64,000 nt of DNA from Actinosynnema sp042752395 (GCF_042752395.1 NZ_JBHYXZ010000013.1:28652-92651); one strand, 5' to 3'; shown: positions 23,681 through 33,716, counted from the first letter of the stretch. The notes: generated from the sequence alone by a model not told the origin. Translations and numbers: made by a program.

Positions 23681-25444
23681 TCAGATCACGTCCACGAAGA
23701 CCGGGTTCGCGTAGAACCACAGGTCCGACCACGGGTCGGCGTCGCCGACGACGTCCATCACCGGGTGGCCGTCGGCGGTGAGCCGGTTGCCGTCCGACCC
23801 GCGCAGCCGCAGGTAGAACGCGCCCTCCACGCGCCGGAACGCGTGCGTGAACCGCACCGTGCCGCGCGCGGTGCGGGGCACCTCGAACTGCCCGACCACC
23901 TGCGTGCCGGGCGCGGAGAACGCGTCGCGGTCCGCGGCCGGGCCGGTCACCGGGCCCGCGATCAGGTCCACCTTCGCGAGCCGGGGCACGGCGCCGCCGA
24001 AGTTCGCGCCGCGCGCCAGGTCGACCTCGACCACCACCTCGACGTCGTCGCCGCGCCGCACGAACGTGCGGCCGCCGATCGTGACGCCCCGGGCGTCGCC
24101 CTCCCCGAGCGACCGCACCCGCACGGTCAGCCCGTCGATGAGCCGCCCGTGCACCGCCACGACCCTGCCTGCCTGCATCCCGCGCATGACGTCCACATAG
24201 GACTTCGAGTCCGCGCCGACGAGGGTCGAGCTGTAGAAGCCGGGCCAGTAGTCGCCGTAGACCTGCGGCGTGCCGGTGTCCACGGGCGCGCCCCGGCTGC
24301 CGGTCGCGTTGTGGTCGCCGGCGCCGGGCTTGAACGTGTCCAGGTGCACCTGGTGCGCGTCGGAGGTGGCGGTGACCCACCACGGCCTGCCCTCGGCCAG
24401 CAGCGAGTCCCACAGGCCGCCGACCTTGGCCGTCATCCAGTCGAACCCGCCGTAGGTCCGGTACGGGTTCTCGGCGGCCGTGGGCGCGAAGCCGGGGAAG
24501 CTGTCCTGGTTCGGCGCGCCGTCGTAGTAGCCCCGCGCGCCGCCGCGGCCGCCGTCGGCGGTCCTGATGCCCGCCGCCTGGTGGCCGGGCGCGCCCTCCA
24601 TGCCCACCGCCACGCCCGGGGCCGCCCCGCCCCCCCCCCGCCCCGCGGGCGGGGGGGTCCCCCCCCCCCCGGCCCGCGGGGGGGGCGTCCCGAGGCGGCG
24701 CGCCCNNNNNNNNNNGCGCAGCTCGTGCGGGCTGTCCACGCCGCGCCGGGCCGGGTGGTTGGCGAACATCAGCGCGATCTCCGTGCGGCCGGACAGCACC
24801 TGCGCCTCCAGGTACCGCAGGGCGGCCAACGCGTACGGCTCGCCGTCGGCCGAGGTGGCGCGGGCGATCAGGCCCTTGCCGCCGCTCGCCGCGGGCGTGG
24901 ACAGGATCCCGCCGTCGTAGGCGGCCTCGAAGGCGCGCAGGATGTCCACCGCGGACCGGCCGGGCGGCAGGAACACCGTGGCGTGCTCGGCGCCCGGGAT
25001 GTTCCACTCCAGACCCTGGTAGACGAGCACGTCCCGGTGCGCCCGGCGGGCGCGCTCGACGTCCGGCGCGACCTGGCCGACGGAGAACTTCTCGTGCGCC
25101 ACCCCGCCGTGGTCGGTGATGACGATCCAGTCCAGCCCGTGCTCACGGGCCTTGGCGACCTGCTGGGCCACCTCGTACTGGCCGTCGGAGGAGTACTTGG
25201 TGTGGGTGTGGTGGTCGCCCGCGAACCACCGCCCCCGGCCGCGCCACGGGTTCACCGGGACCGGCGGCCGGTCGTCGTGCGCGTGGGCGGGCACCGCGCC
25301 GAGCGTGGTGGCCACGCCCGTCGCGCCCAGCCCGGCCAGGAACCGGCGTCGCGCCACCGAGAGCGGCCGGTCGTCCCCGACGTCGCGCCGGCTGCCTTCC
25401 GCTTCCCCGTGGTGGTGATCGTGGGCGTGGTGGTCGTGTGACAT
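23681..25444 (-). CDS. Tat-exported PHP-domain (CehA/McbA-type) metallohydrolase
   Basis: The product has a His-rich start (MSHDHHAHDHHHG), a Tat signal ARRRFLAGLGATG, then the PHP metal motif GDHHTHTKYSSDG, VITDHGG, LEWNIPGAEH, and a later TSDAHQVH. PHP enzymes are trinuclear-metal phosphoesterases or hydrolases. The His-rich leader may bind metal. A 10-N gap (24706-24715) and about 85 bp of GC junk (24620-24705) interrupt the centre, between SPHELR and VAVGMEGAPGHQ; in relatives these are only a few residues apart, so the gene is probably intact in the organism. ATG 25444 is used because the signal follows it. Confidence 0.8.
   Translation of the reverse strand: MSHDHHAHDHHHGEAEGSRRDVGDDRPLSVARRRFLAGLGATGVATTLGAVPAHAHDDRPPVPVNPWRGRGRWFAGDHHTHTKYSSDGQYEVAQQVAKAREHGLDWIVITDHGGVAHEKFSVGQVAPDVERARRAHRDVLVYQGLEWNIPGAEHATVFLPPGRSAVDILRAFEAAYDGGILSTPAASGGKGLIARATSADGEPYALAALRYLEAQVLSGRTEIALMFANHPARRGVDSPHELRXXXXARRLGTPPPRAGGGGTPPPAGRGGGGAAPGVAVGMEGAPGHQAAGIRTADGGRGGARGYYDGAPNQDSFPGFAPTAAENPYRTYGGFDWMTAKVGGLWDSLLAEGRPWWVTATSDAHQVHLDTFKPGAGDHNATGSRGAPVDTGTPQVYGDYWPGFYSSTLVGADSKSYVDVMRGMQAGRVVAVHGRLIDGLTVRVRSLGEGDARGVTIGGRTFVRRGDDVEVVVEVDLARGANFGGAVPRLAKVDLIAGPVTGPAADRDAFSAPGTQVVGQFEVPRTARGTVRFTHAFRRVEGAFYLRLRGSDGNRLTADGHPVMDVVGDADPWSDLWFYANPVFVDVI
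24620..24715. other. assembly gap and GC junk inside PHP gene
   Basis: C and G runs of 7-10 bases followed by 10 N. The encoded RLGTPPPRAGGGGTPPPAGR segment has no counterpart in the family and is not trusted. Confidence 0.85.
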
Positions 25445-25619
25445 GCGGAACTCCGATCGCAGCGGCCCGGACGGCGGCAGGCCGAGTATCGGTTCGGCGC
25501 CCCGAGCCGGGTGGTGCGTCGAGCCGAACACCCGGTGAACACTCCGACGCCGGCCCGCGCCGGCCCGTCAAGACCGCGTAAAGGACCGGGGTTCGCCCGT
25601 GCGGCGCAACGGACGCGCG

Positions 25620-25625
25620 CACACT
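25620..25625 (+). promoter_or_regulatory. -10 box of leaderless kdpD
   Basis: CACACT followed by 7 nt and GTG 25633, matching the leaderless pattern used by several genes in this window. Confidence 0.4.
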
Positions 25626-25632
25626 GGGCCCC

Positions 25633-28176
25633 GTGGACGGCAAGCGCAAGCGCGGCGAGCTGAGGATCTACCTCGGCGCGGCCCCCGGTGTCGGCAAGAC
25701 GTTCGCCATGCTCGGCGAGGCGCACCGCCGCCGGGCACGGGGCACGGACGTGGTCGTCGGCCTGGTCGAGACCCACGGCCGGGACAGGACCGCGGCCCTG
25801 CTCGACGGCCTGGAGCAGCTGCCGCGCCGGCCGTCCGACGGCGAGCTGGACCTCGACGCGCTGCTCGCCCGCAGGCCCGAGGTCGCGGTGGTGGACGAGC
25901 TGGCGCACACCAACGCGCCGGCCTCCCGCCACGCCAAGCGCTGGCAGGACGTCGAGGAGCTGCTGGAAGCGGGGATCGACGTGCTCTCGACGGTCAACGT
26001 CCAGCACCTGGAGTCGCTCAACGACGTGGTCGAGCGCATCACCGGCGTGCGCCAGCGCGAGACCGTGCCGGACGAGGTGGTGCGGCGCGCCGAGCAGGTC
26101 GAGCTGGTCGACCTCACGCCCGAGGCGCTGCGCCGCCGCCTCGCCCACGGCAACGTCTACGCCGCCCACAAGATCGACGCGGCGCTGGGCAACTACTTCC
26201 GGCTCGGGAACCTGACCGCGCTGCGGGAACTGGCCCTGCTGTGGGTGGCCGACCAGGTGGACGTGGCGTTGCAGCGCTACCGCTCCGAGCAGCGCATCAC
26301 CGACACGTGGGAGACCCGCGAACGGGTCGTGGTGGCGATCAGCGGCGGGCCGGAGAGCGAGACGCTGATCCGCCGGGCCCGGCGCGTCGCGGCCAGGGCG
26401 GGCGCGGACCTCATGGTGGTGCACATCCTGCGCGGCGACGGCCTGCGCGGCGTGTCACCGCAGCTCGTGGCCGGGCTGCGGCGGGTGACCGAGGACGTCG
26501 GCGCGACGTTCCACACGGTGGTGGGCGACGACGTGCCGACCGCGCTGCTCGACTTCGCCCGCGGCGTGAACGCGACCCAGCTCGTGCTCGGCACGTCCCG
26601 CCGGTCGCGGCTGGCCAGGGTGTTCGACGAGGGCATCGGCGCGGCCGTGATCCAGGCGTCCGGGCCGATCGACGTGCACATGGTCACCCACGACGAGGCC
26701 CGGCGCGGGCCGCGGCGGCGGTGGGGCGGCGCGAAGCACGCCCGGTCCCGCCAACTGCTCGGCTGGGGGCTGGCCGTGCTGCTGCCGGCCCTGGTGACGG
26801 CGGTGGGCCGGCTGTGGCACGACAGCCTCTCGCCGTCCACGGACCTGATCGGGTTCTTCCTGGCCACCGTGGTGGTCGCGCTGGTCGGCGGGTACGGCCC
26901 GGCGGTGGCGACCGCGTTCCTCGGCGCCGGGCTGCTCAACTACTTCTTCACCCCGCCCTACCACAGCCTGGCCGTGGCCGGCCCGGCGAACCTCGTCACG
27001 CTGGTCGCGATGCTGGTGGTGGCGGTGCTGGTCGCGCTGGTGGTGGACCGGGCGGCCCGGCTGGCCGAGCAGGGCGCGCGGGCCCGCACCGAGGCCGCGT
27101 TGCTCGCCTCCTACGCGCGCACGGTGCTGACCAGCCCGTTCCCGTTGCCGAGGCTGCTGGAGAAGGTGCGGGAGAACTTCGGGCTGGAGTCGGTGGCGTT
27201 GCTGGAGCGGCGCGACGGGACGTGGGCGCGGGTGGCGTGCGTGGGTCCGCGGCCGTGCGCCGAGCCCGACGACGCCGACGTGGACGTGCCCGTGACGGCG
27301 GACGTGCACCTGGCGCTGCGCGGCCGCACGCTGCCCGCGGCCGACCAGCGGGCGCTGGAGGCCGCGGCCGGGCAGGCGTTGATGGCGTTGCGGCAGCAGC
27401 GGATGGCCGCCGAGACGGCCGAGGCGCAGCGGCGGGCCGAGACCACCGAGCTGCGCACGGCGCTGCTGTCCGCCGTCGGCCACGACCTGCGCACCCCGTT
27501 GACCTCGATCAAGGCCGCGGTCGGCAGCCTGCGCGACACCGACCTCGCGTTGTCCGAGCAGGACACGTCGGAGCTGCTGGAGACCGTCGAGGTGTCCGCG
27601 GACCGGCTGACCGGCCTGATCGACAACCTGCTCGACTCGTCCCGGCTGGCCACCGGCGCGGTCGTGCCGCAACTGCGGTCCGTGACCTACGACGAGGTGG
27701 TGGCCCGCGCCCTGGCCGGCATCGACGACCGCGACACGGTGTCCGTGGACGTGGCCGAACACCTGCCGCCCGTGCTCGCGGACCTCGGCCTGCTGGAACG
27801 CGTGGTCGCCAACGTGGTCGACAATGCGCTGCGGCACGGCAGGCTCACCCCGCGCCGCCTGGTCGACGTGGACGGCGACGGCCGGATCCGGGCCGACGAG
27901 CCGGAGGTCGCGGTGCGCGCCAGCGCCTACGGCGACCGGGTGGAGCTGCGGGTCGTGGACCACGGGCAGGGGCTGCCGAAGAACACGGCCGACGCGGTGT
28001 TCGCGCCGTTCCAACGCCTCGGCGACCGCGACGCCACGCCCGGCGTCGGCCTGGGGTTGAGCGTGGCGAAGGGCTTCGTGGACGCCATGGGCGGCGCCAT
28101 CACCGCGGAGGACACCCCCGGCGGCGGCCTGACCATCGTCATCTCGCTGCCGACCGCCGCGGTGACGACCGCATGA
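25633..28176 (+). CDS. kdpD: KdpD-type osmosensitive K+ sensor histidine kinase
   Basis: 847 aa membrane kinase. Order: KdpD domain with Walker A GAAPGVGKT (15-23) and VVDELAHTNAPASRHAKRW; universal-stress-like domain with SGGPESETLI; about four TM helices (~375-480); GAF-like region; HisKA with SAVGHDLRTPLTSIKAA (His about 617); HATPase with NVVDNALRHG and GVGLGLSVAKGF. It normally controls the KdpFABC potassium pump. No kdpFABC genes lie in the window, so the pair is orphan here. It overlaps kdpE by 4 nt. Confidence 0.93.
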   Translation: MDGKRKRGELRIYLGAAPGVGKTFAMLGEAHRRRARGTDVVVGLVETHGRDRTAALLDGLEQLPRRPSDGELDLDALLARRPEVAVVDELAHTNAPASRHAKRWQDVEELLEAGIDVLSTVNVQHLESLNDVVERITGVRQRETVPDEVVRRAEQVELVDLTPEALRRRLAHGNVYAAHKIDAALGNYFRLGNLTALRELALLWVADQVDVALQRYRSEQRITDTWETRERVVVAISGGPESETLIRRARRVAARAGADLMVVHILRGDGLRGVSPQLVAGLRRVTEDVGATFHTVVGDDVPTALLDFARGVNATQLVLGTSRRSRLARVFDEGIGAAVIQASGPIDVHMVTHDEARRGPRRRWGGAKHARSRQLLGWGLAVLLPALVTAVGRLWHDSLSPSTDLIGFFLATVVVALVGGYGPAVATAFLGAGLLNYFFTPPYHSLAVAGPANLVTLVAMLVVAVLVALVVDRAARLAEQGARARTEAALLASYARTVLTSPFPLPRLLEKVRENFGLESVALLERRDGTWARVACVGPRPCAEPDDADVDVPVTADVHLALRGRTLPAADQRALEAAAGQALMALRQQRMAAETAEAQRRAETTELRTALLSAVGHDLRTPLTSIKAAVGSLRDTDLALSEQDTSELLETVEVSADRLTGLIDNLLDSSRLATGAVVPQLRSVTYDEVVARALAGIDDRDTVSVDVAEHLPPVLADLGLLERVVANVVDNALRHGRLTPRRLVDVDGDGRIRADEPEVAVRASAYGDRVELRVVDHGQGLPKNTADAVFAPFQRLGDRDATPGVGLGLSVAKGFVDAMGGAITAEDTPGGGLTIVISLPTAAVTTA

Positions 28177-28853
28177 CCACGGTCCTGGTGGTCGACGACG
28201 ACCCGCTGATCGTGCGCGCGCTGCGGATCACGCTCAACGCCCACGGCTACGGCGTGCTCACCGCGTCCGACGGCGCGTCGGCGCTGCGCGCGGCCGACGA
28301 GCACCCCGACGTGGTGGTGCTGGACCTCGGCCTGCCCGACGCGGACGGCGTCGACGTGATCGCCGGCCTGCGCCGCGCCACCACCGCGCCGATCATCGTG
28401 CTGTCCGCCCGGACGGACTCGGCGGAGAAGGTGCGCGCGCTGGACGCGGGCGCCGACGACTACGTCACCAAGCCCTTCGGCGTGGACGAGTTCCTGGCCC
28501 GGCTGCGGGCCGCCGTGCGGCGCTCGGCCCACCGGCGGGTCCCCGCCGAGGAGCCGCTCGTCCGCACCGCGTCGTTCACCGTGGACCTGACCGCGAAGAA
28601 GATCCACCGCGACGGGACCGAGGTGCGCCTGACGCCGACCGAGTGGGGCCTGCTGGAGGCCCTGGTGCGGGCGGGCGGCGAGGCGCTCAGCCCGCAGCGG
28701 CTGCTCGCGGAGGTGTGGGGGCCGAACCACACGTCGGCCACCCACTACCTGCGCGTGTACCTGGTCCAGTTGCGGCGCAAGCTCGAACCGGACCCGGCCC
28801 ACCCCCGGCACCTGGTCACCGAACCGGGCCGGGGCTACCGCTTCCAGCCCTGA
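28173..28853 (+). CDS. kdpE: KdpE-type response regulator, OmpR family
   Basis: 226 aa. Receiver domain with phospho-acceptor Asp51 (VVVLDLGLPDADG), SARTDSAEKVRALDAGADDYVTKPFG, then the winged helix ending QLRRKLEPDPAHPRHLVTEPGRGYRF. ATG 28173 overlaps the kdpD stop (ATGA). It is expected to activate potassium uptake genes elsewhere. The convergent HAF-repeat gene ends directly after its stop codon. Confidence 0.93.
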   Translation: MTTVLVVDDDPLIVRALRITLNAHGYGVLTASDGASALRAADEHPDVVVLDLGLPDADGVDVIAGLRRATTAPIIVLSARTDSAEKVRALDAGADDYVTKPFGVDEFLARLRAAVRRSAHRRVPAEEPLVRTASFTVDLTAKKIHRDGTEVRLTPTEWGLLEALVRAGGEALSPQRLLAEVWGPNHTSATHYLRVYLVQLRRKLEPDPAHPRHLVTEPGRGYRFQP

Positions 28854-29987
28854 TCAGCGCCTCGGCGCGGGGGAGGGCAGGGTCCACCTGACGGCCTTGA
28901 GCGTGCCGTCGGCGGTGGTGCTCTCGCCCGCGACCGTGCCCCGGTCGTTCAACGCGGTCGGCAGGCTGTGCGCGCCGCCCAGCGAACCGAGGTAGGTCAC
29001 CGTCCCGTTGCGCCACAGGAACGCGCGGGGCGCGTCCGGGTTGGCCGCCGACGTCCAGCCGATCACGTCGCCGCGCTGGTTGACCGCGACCGCCTCGGAC
29101 GGGCCGGGCACGCCCAGGTCCACCGGCTTGCCGCCGGCGGGCCACAGCACCGCCTTGCGCTCGCCGGTGAACTGCCTGGTCCAGCCGACCACGTCACCGC
29201 GCTCGTTGAGCGCCTGCGGCCCGTTGGCCACCCCGCCGTCCTCGGCCAGCACCGTCACGCCCGAGCCGTCCCACCGCAACGCCTGCGTGCCCTGGTTGCC
29301 CACGACGACGCCCGCGCCGTTGATCGCCTCGACCGAGTACGTCCCCGAGCCCGGCACCGTGGCCAGCCGCTCGCACGTCGTCGTGGTCGCGCAGCGGAAC
29401 GCGTACGCGTCCCCGCTGAACATCGGCAGCTTGGCGCCCGCCACCACACCGGCGTCGTTGATCGCGCTCAGCCACAGGTGCGGCCCGGACACCGGCAGCG
29501 TCGTGTGCGTGCCGTCGCGCCACAGGATCGCGCGCTCCTGGTGGTAACCCGACGACGAGGAGGAGGTGGTCATCGGCACCGAGCCGCTGTTGTTGATCGC
29601 CGACGCGACGACCCAGCCGCTGCCCGGCGAGATGTCGGTGGCCCCGCCCGCCTGCCAGATCCGCGGCCGCTGGACGTACGGCCCGGCGCCGCTGACCGCC
29701 TCCTGGATCAGCACCTGGCCGACCTGGTTGAGCCCCGAGGGCGTGCCGGCGCCGAGGTCGGTGGCCGCGCCGCCGGGCGACCAGTGCACGGTGTGCGGCG
29801 CGCCGTTGCCGGACGTGAACCCGATGACCTGGCCGAGGTCGTTGACCGCGACCGCGCGGTGCGTCGGGTAGCCGGGCAGGCCGGGCAGCGCGGTGACGAG
29901 GACGGCGGCCCGCGCGTCCGGCGCGGCCACCAGCGGGAGGGCCAGGGCGAGCGCCGCGATGGCCGCGGTCGTGCGTGACTTGGGCAT
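28854..29987 (-). CDS. secreted HAF-repeat beta-propeller-like protein
   Basis: 377 aa. Signal peptide MPKSRTTAAIAALALALPLVAAPDARA. About seven repeats of the HAF type (AVAVNDLGQVIGFTS, SAINDAGVVAGA, EAINGAGVVVGN, QALNERGDVVGW, VAVNQRGDVIGW, TALNDRGTVAGES), each followed by a strand ending in xLWxxG. The family is extracellular with unknown function. ATG 29987 has GGAGCGACC upstream. It is divergent from the subtilase gene; the 259-bp intergenic region holds the palindrome GAATCGATTC near 30014. Confidence 0.75.
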   Translation of the reverse strand: MPKSRTTAAIAALALALPLVAAPDARAAVLVTALPGLPGYPTHRAVAVNDLGQVIGFTSGNGAPHTVHWSPGGAATDLGAGTPSGLNQVGQVLIQEAVSGAGPYVQRPRIWQAGGATDISPGSGWVVASAINNSGSVPMTTSSSSSGYHQERAILWRDGTHTTLPVSGPHLWLSAINDAGVVAGAKLPMFSGDAYAFRCATTTTCERLATVPGSGTYSVEAINGAGVVVGNQGTQALRWDGSGVTVLAEDGGVANGPQALNERGDVVGWTRQFTGERKAVLWPAGGKPVDLGVPGPSEAVAVNQRGDVIGWTSAANPDAPRAFLWRNGTVTYLGSLGGAHSLPTALNDRGTVAGESTTADGTLKAVRWTLPSPAPRR

Positions 29988-30246
29988 GGTCGCTCCATTG
30001 CGAGATGTCCACTGAATCGATTCGAACGTATCCGCGCGGCCCCGCGGCCGGCGTCGTCCGGACAGCGGAATCGCCGGCCGGACCGGCGACCGGCCGCCGC
30101 CGGAGCACGACGTGCCGACGACTGGGCCGATCGGGTGTCGCGGCCCCGGCTGCGCCTCCCCGAAGCAACGCCGTCGCTCTCCGGGGTGTCCTAGTCACCG
30201 AGGGCAGTGGCGACCGCGGAGGCGCCGCCACGACGAGGGGAGTCCG

Positions 30247-33200
30247 ATGGCCTGGGGCACGAGGGCACGCAGGATCGCGGCGCCGCTGGCGCTCGCGCTG
30301 GCCGCGGCGGTGGTGACGGCGGTGGTGACCGTTCCGTCGTCGGCCGCGCCCGCGCCGCCGACCGGCGGCCGGGGGGACGGCGCGCCACCGGAGGGGACGG
30401 TCACGCTCGTGACCGGTGACGTGGTGACCGTGCGCGGTGGCCGCGCCGACGTGCGACCCGGTCGGGGGCGCGGCGACGTGGGGTTCGTGCAGCGGCTGGA
30501 CGAGCACGGCGACCTGCACGTGCTGCCGACCGACGTGCTGGGGGACCTGCGGTCGGGGCGGCTGGACGAGCGGCTGTTCGCGGTGAGCGGCCTGATCCGG
30601 GCCGGGTACGACGACCGGTCGACCCGGGTGACGCCGCTGATCGTCACGTCGACCGGCCCGGCCGTCGCGGGGCAGCCGCTGCCCAGCGTCGGCGGGTACG
30701 CGGTCGAGGCGGCCAAGGACACCGCGTTCTGGACCGGCCTGCGGGCGTCCGGCGTGCGGGAGGTGTGGCTGGACGGTCCCGTCCGCGCCACCCTGGACCG
30801 CAGCGTCCCGCAGGTCGGCGCGCCCCTGGCGTGGCAGGCCGGGCACACCGGCGCGGGCGCGAAGGTCGCGGTCCTGGACACCGGCGTCGACGCGACGCAC
30901 CCCGACCTCGCGGGCGCGGTGGTCGAGTCGCGCAACTTCAGCGACAGCCCCGACACCGACGACCGCGTCGGCCACGGCACGCACGTCGCCGCCACGATCA
31001 CCGGCTCCGGCCGCTACCAGGGCGTCGCGCCGGACAGCGTGGTGCTCAACGGCAAGGTGCTCGGCGACCACGGCGGCGGCCGCGAGTCCGACATCATCGC
31101 GGGCATGGAGTGGGCCGTGGCGGCGGGAGCCGACGTGGTCAACATGAGCCTGGGCGCCTCGATGCGCACCGACGGCACCGACCCGATGTCCCAGGCGCTC
31201 AACCGGCTCACCGCCGACAGCGGCGCGCTGTTCGTCGTCGCGGCGGGCAACTCCGGCCCCGGCGAGCACTCCATCGGCAGCCCGGCGGCGGCCGACCGCG
31301 CGCTCACCGTCGGCGCGGTGGACCGGTCCGACCGGCTGGCCGAGTTCTCCTCGCGCGGACCGCGCTGGTCCGACCACGCGATCAAGCCGGACATCACCGC
31401 GCCGGGCGTGGACATCGTCGCGGCCAAGGCGAAGCTCGGCCGCATCGGCGCCCCGGCCGACGACGGGCACGTGGCGCTGTCCGGCACGTCGATGGCGACG
31501 CCGCACGTGGCGGGCGCGGCCGCGATCCTCGCCGCCCGACACCCCGACTGGGCCGCCGACCGGATCAAGGCGGCGCTCATGGCGAGCGCCCGGCCGAACG
31601 CCGACCTGACCCCGTACGAGCAGGGCGCGGGCCGGCTCGACGTGGCCGCGGCCGTCACCACGTCGCTGACCGCGCGACCCGCCTCGCTGAGCCTGGGCGT
31701 GGCCCGGTGGCCGCACCACGACGACCAGCCGCTGGTGGCCGAGGTCGCCTACCACAACGCCGGCCCGGCCCCGGTGACCCTGGAGCCGGCCGCGGACCTG
31801 CGAGACCCGAACGGGGACCCGGCGCCCGCCGGCATGGTCGCGGTGTCGCCGTCGTCGGTCACGGTGCCGCCGGGCGGCGAGGCGACCGTCCGGGTCACCG
31901 TCACCACCTCGGTGGACGCGCCGGACGGCCGGTACGGCGGCGCGCTCGTGGTCGAGGGCGGCGCGACGACGCTGCGCACGCCGATCGGGTTCACCAAGGA
32001 GGTCGAGAGCTACGACGTGAAGCTCACGTTCCTCGACCACACCGGCGCGCCCACCCCGGAGTACTTCTACCGCCTGGTCGACGTGGACCACCGCATGGCG
32101 TACCTGGACCACGACCCGTCCGGCACCGTGGTCGCCCGCCTGCCCAAGGGCACGTTCTACGCCGACGCGTTCATCGAGACGCCGGCCACCCGGCAGGTGA
32201 CCCAGGTGCTGGAGCCCAGCTTCACCGTCACCGGTCCGACCGAGGCCGTGTTCGACGCGCGGGCGGGCAAACCGATCGCGCTCGCGGTGGACGAGCCGGG
32301 CGCGGAGGTCGGGCGCACCGAGGTGTACTTCCGCCGCACGGCGAGCTGGGGCGAGACGGGCACCGGCTTCATCGGGTTCCGCCCGGGCGACGTGCTGTTC
32401 ACGCCGTCCAAGACCTCGGCGCCCGGCGTGGCCGGCTTCTCCGTCGCCGGCCGGCTCGCCAAGCCCGACGGCGACGGCTCCTACCTCGGCAGCCCGTACC
32501 AGTACTCCGTGGCGTGGTCGCACGACGGCGCGGTGCCCGACCGGCTCGACCGCGCGTTCCAGCGGCGCGACCTGGTGAAGGTCAAGGCGGTCGCGGCCGC
32601 GGGCGGCGCCGGCCAGACGGGGTTCCTCGACCAGATGGCGGGCGGTCCGCTGCCGCTGCACGTCGACCGGTACTACTCGCCGGGCGTCGACTGGCACGGC
32701 GACTTCCTGCAGATGCCCGAACCGCAGGCGTTCCCGCCGCAGACGTCCCAGAGCACCGCGAAAGCGCGCCGCTTCGACCGGCCGACCACCGAGAAGTGGA
32801 ACGCCGCCGTGTTCGGCCCGGCGTTCCCGCCGATGACCCGCGCCGCCGAGTGGGGTGGTCGGCTCGGCGACGAGGTGGCCGTCTCGGCGCCGATGTTCAG
32901 CGACCAGGACCCGAACCACTACGGCTTCTCGGAGGTCACGGCGGCGAAGACCACGCTGCACCGCGACGGCGTGCTGCTCGCCGAGTCGCCGTACGACGGC
33001 GCGGTGTCCGGCGTGGTGCCGCCGGGCAGGGGCACGTACCGCGTGCGCACCGAGGCCGAGCGGTCCGGCGTGGCCGAGCTGTCCACCCGCGTGGTGGCGG
33101 ACTGGTCCTTCACGTCCGAGCACGTCGCGGGCGACGAGCCGGCGGCGCTGCCGCTGCTCGCGGTGCGGTTCGCGCCGTCCCTGGACGACCGCAACCGGGC

Positions 33201-33468
33201 CGCGGCCGGGCGTCCCTTCACGTTCCCGGTGTACGTGCAGCGCAACGGCACGACCGACACGCGCGACGTCGGCAGGCCCGCCGTGCAGGTGTCGTACGAC
33301 GACGGCGCGTCCTGGCGGCCCGTGCCGCTGGTCAAGGTGGGTCAGCGGTGGCTGGCGGCGGTCGCGCACCCGGCCGGCGCGGCGTTCGTCTCGCTCAAGG
33401 CCCAGGCCCGGGACGCGGCGGGCAACTCGGTCGACCAGACGATCATCCGGGCCTACGCCCTGAAGTGA
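30247..33468 (+). CDS. large secreted subtilisin-like serine protease (S8)
   Basis: 1073 aa. Signal peptide after MAWGTRARR, ending near VPSSAAPA. A propeptide to ~residue 195 is followed by the S8 catalytic domain with triad Asp211 (VAVLDTGVD), His243 (VGHGTHVA) and Ser415 (SGTSMATPHVAGA). The C-terminal ~600 residues are beta-sandwich-like (VSPSSVTVPPGGEATVRVTV). It resembles actinomycete extracellular subtilases with long C-terminal extensions. GAGGGGAG precedes ATG 30247. The role is protein degradation outside the cell. Confidence 0.92.
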   Translation: MAWGTRARRIAAPLALALAAAVVTAVVTVPSSAAPAPPTGGRGDGAPPEGTVTLVTGDVVTVRGGRADVRPGRGRGDVGFVQRLDEHGDLHVLPTDVLGDLRSGRLDERLFAVSGLIRAGYDDRSTRVTPLIVTSTGPAVAGQPLPSVGGYAVEAAKDTAFWTGLRASGVREVWLDGPVRATLDRSVPQVGAPLAWQAGHTGAGAKVAVLDTGVDATHPDLAGAVVESRNFSDSPDTDDRVGHGTHVAATITGSGRYQGVAPDSVVLNGKVLGDHGGGRESDIIAGMEWAVAAGADVVNMSLGASMRTDGTDPMSQALNRLTADSGALFVVAAGNSGPGEHSIGSPAAADRALTVGAVDRSDRLAEFSSRGPRWSDHAIKPDITAPGVDIVAAKAKLGRIGAPADDGHVALSGTSMATPHVAGAAAILAARHPDWAADRIKAALMASARPNADLTPYEQGAGRLDVAAAVTTSLTARPASLSLGVARWPHHDDQPLVAEVAYHNAGPAPVTLEPAADLRDPNGDPAPAGMVAVSPSSVTVPPGGEATVRVTVTTSVDAPDGRYGGALVVEGGATTLRTPIGFTKEVESYDVKLTFLDHTGAPTPEYFYRLVDVDHRMAYLDHDPSGTVVARLPKGTFYADAFIETPATRQVTQVLEPSFTVTGPTEAVFDARAGKPIALAVDEPGAEVGRTEVYFRRTASWGETGTGFIGFRPGDVLFTPSKTSAPGVAGFSVAGRLAKPDGDGSYLGSPYQYSVAWSHDGAVPDRLDRAFQRRDLVKVKAVAAAGGAGQTGFLDQMAGGPLPLHVDRYYSPGVDWHGDFLQMPEPQAFPPQTSQSTAKARRFDRPTTEKWNAAVFGPAFPPMTRAAEWGGRLGDEVAVSAPMFSDQDPNHYGFSEVTAAKTTLHRDGVLLAESPYDGAVSGVVPPGRGTYRVRTEAERSGVAELSTRVVADWSFTSEHVAGDEPAALPLLAVRFAPSLDDRNRAAAGRPFTFPVYVQRNGTTDTRDVGRPAVQVSYDDGASWRPVPLVKVGQRWLAAVAHPAGAAFVSLKAQARDAAGNSVDQTIIRAYALK

Positions 33469-33716
33469 TCACCGTCGGTGGCCCCCCCGGGCCCCCCCCC
33501 GGGGGGCCCCCGCGCGGTGGTGGACACGCCACCCCCCACCCCCCCCCACCACACNNNNNNNNNNGCCACGTCCTGCCCGATGCGCTGGCGACGCACGTCC
33601 GGCAGCACCTCGTCCAGCAGCCGGCCCGCCTCGTCGGCCCCCGCCGCGCGCGAGTTCCCCCCGCGCGCCGCGGTGGCCCGCGGCCCGCCCCCGCCCCCGC
33701 GCGGGGCGCGTCCAGC
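33469..33716. other. assembly gap and unreliable flanks
   Basis: C/G runs precede the 10-N gap (33555-33564), and a second GC-rich junk block lies at about 33655-33715. Between them, on the minus strand, 33565-33655 reads EAGRLLDEVLPDVRRQRIGQDV, which looks like real protein and may be part of a gene lost in the gap or the frame-shifted end of the HD gene. Confidence 0.75.

Noticed and set aside
25633..28853. Complete kdp potassium operon
   Set aside because: Only kdpD and kdpE are present; flanking genes are a metallohydrolase and a HAF-repeat protein.
29194..33369. Very long minus-strand ORF of about 1390 codons
   Set aside because: It is the shadow of the subtilase and HAF-repeat genes; the product is Arg/Ala/Gly-rich and has no domain, while the plus-strand subtilase has a full catalytic triad.
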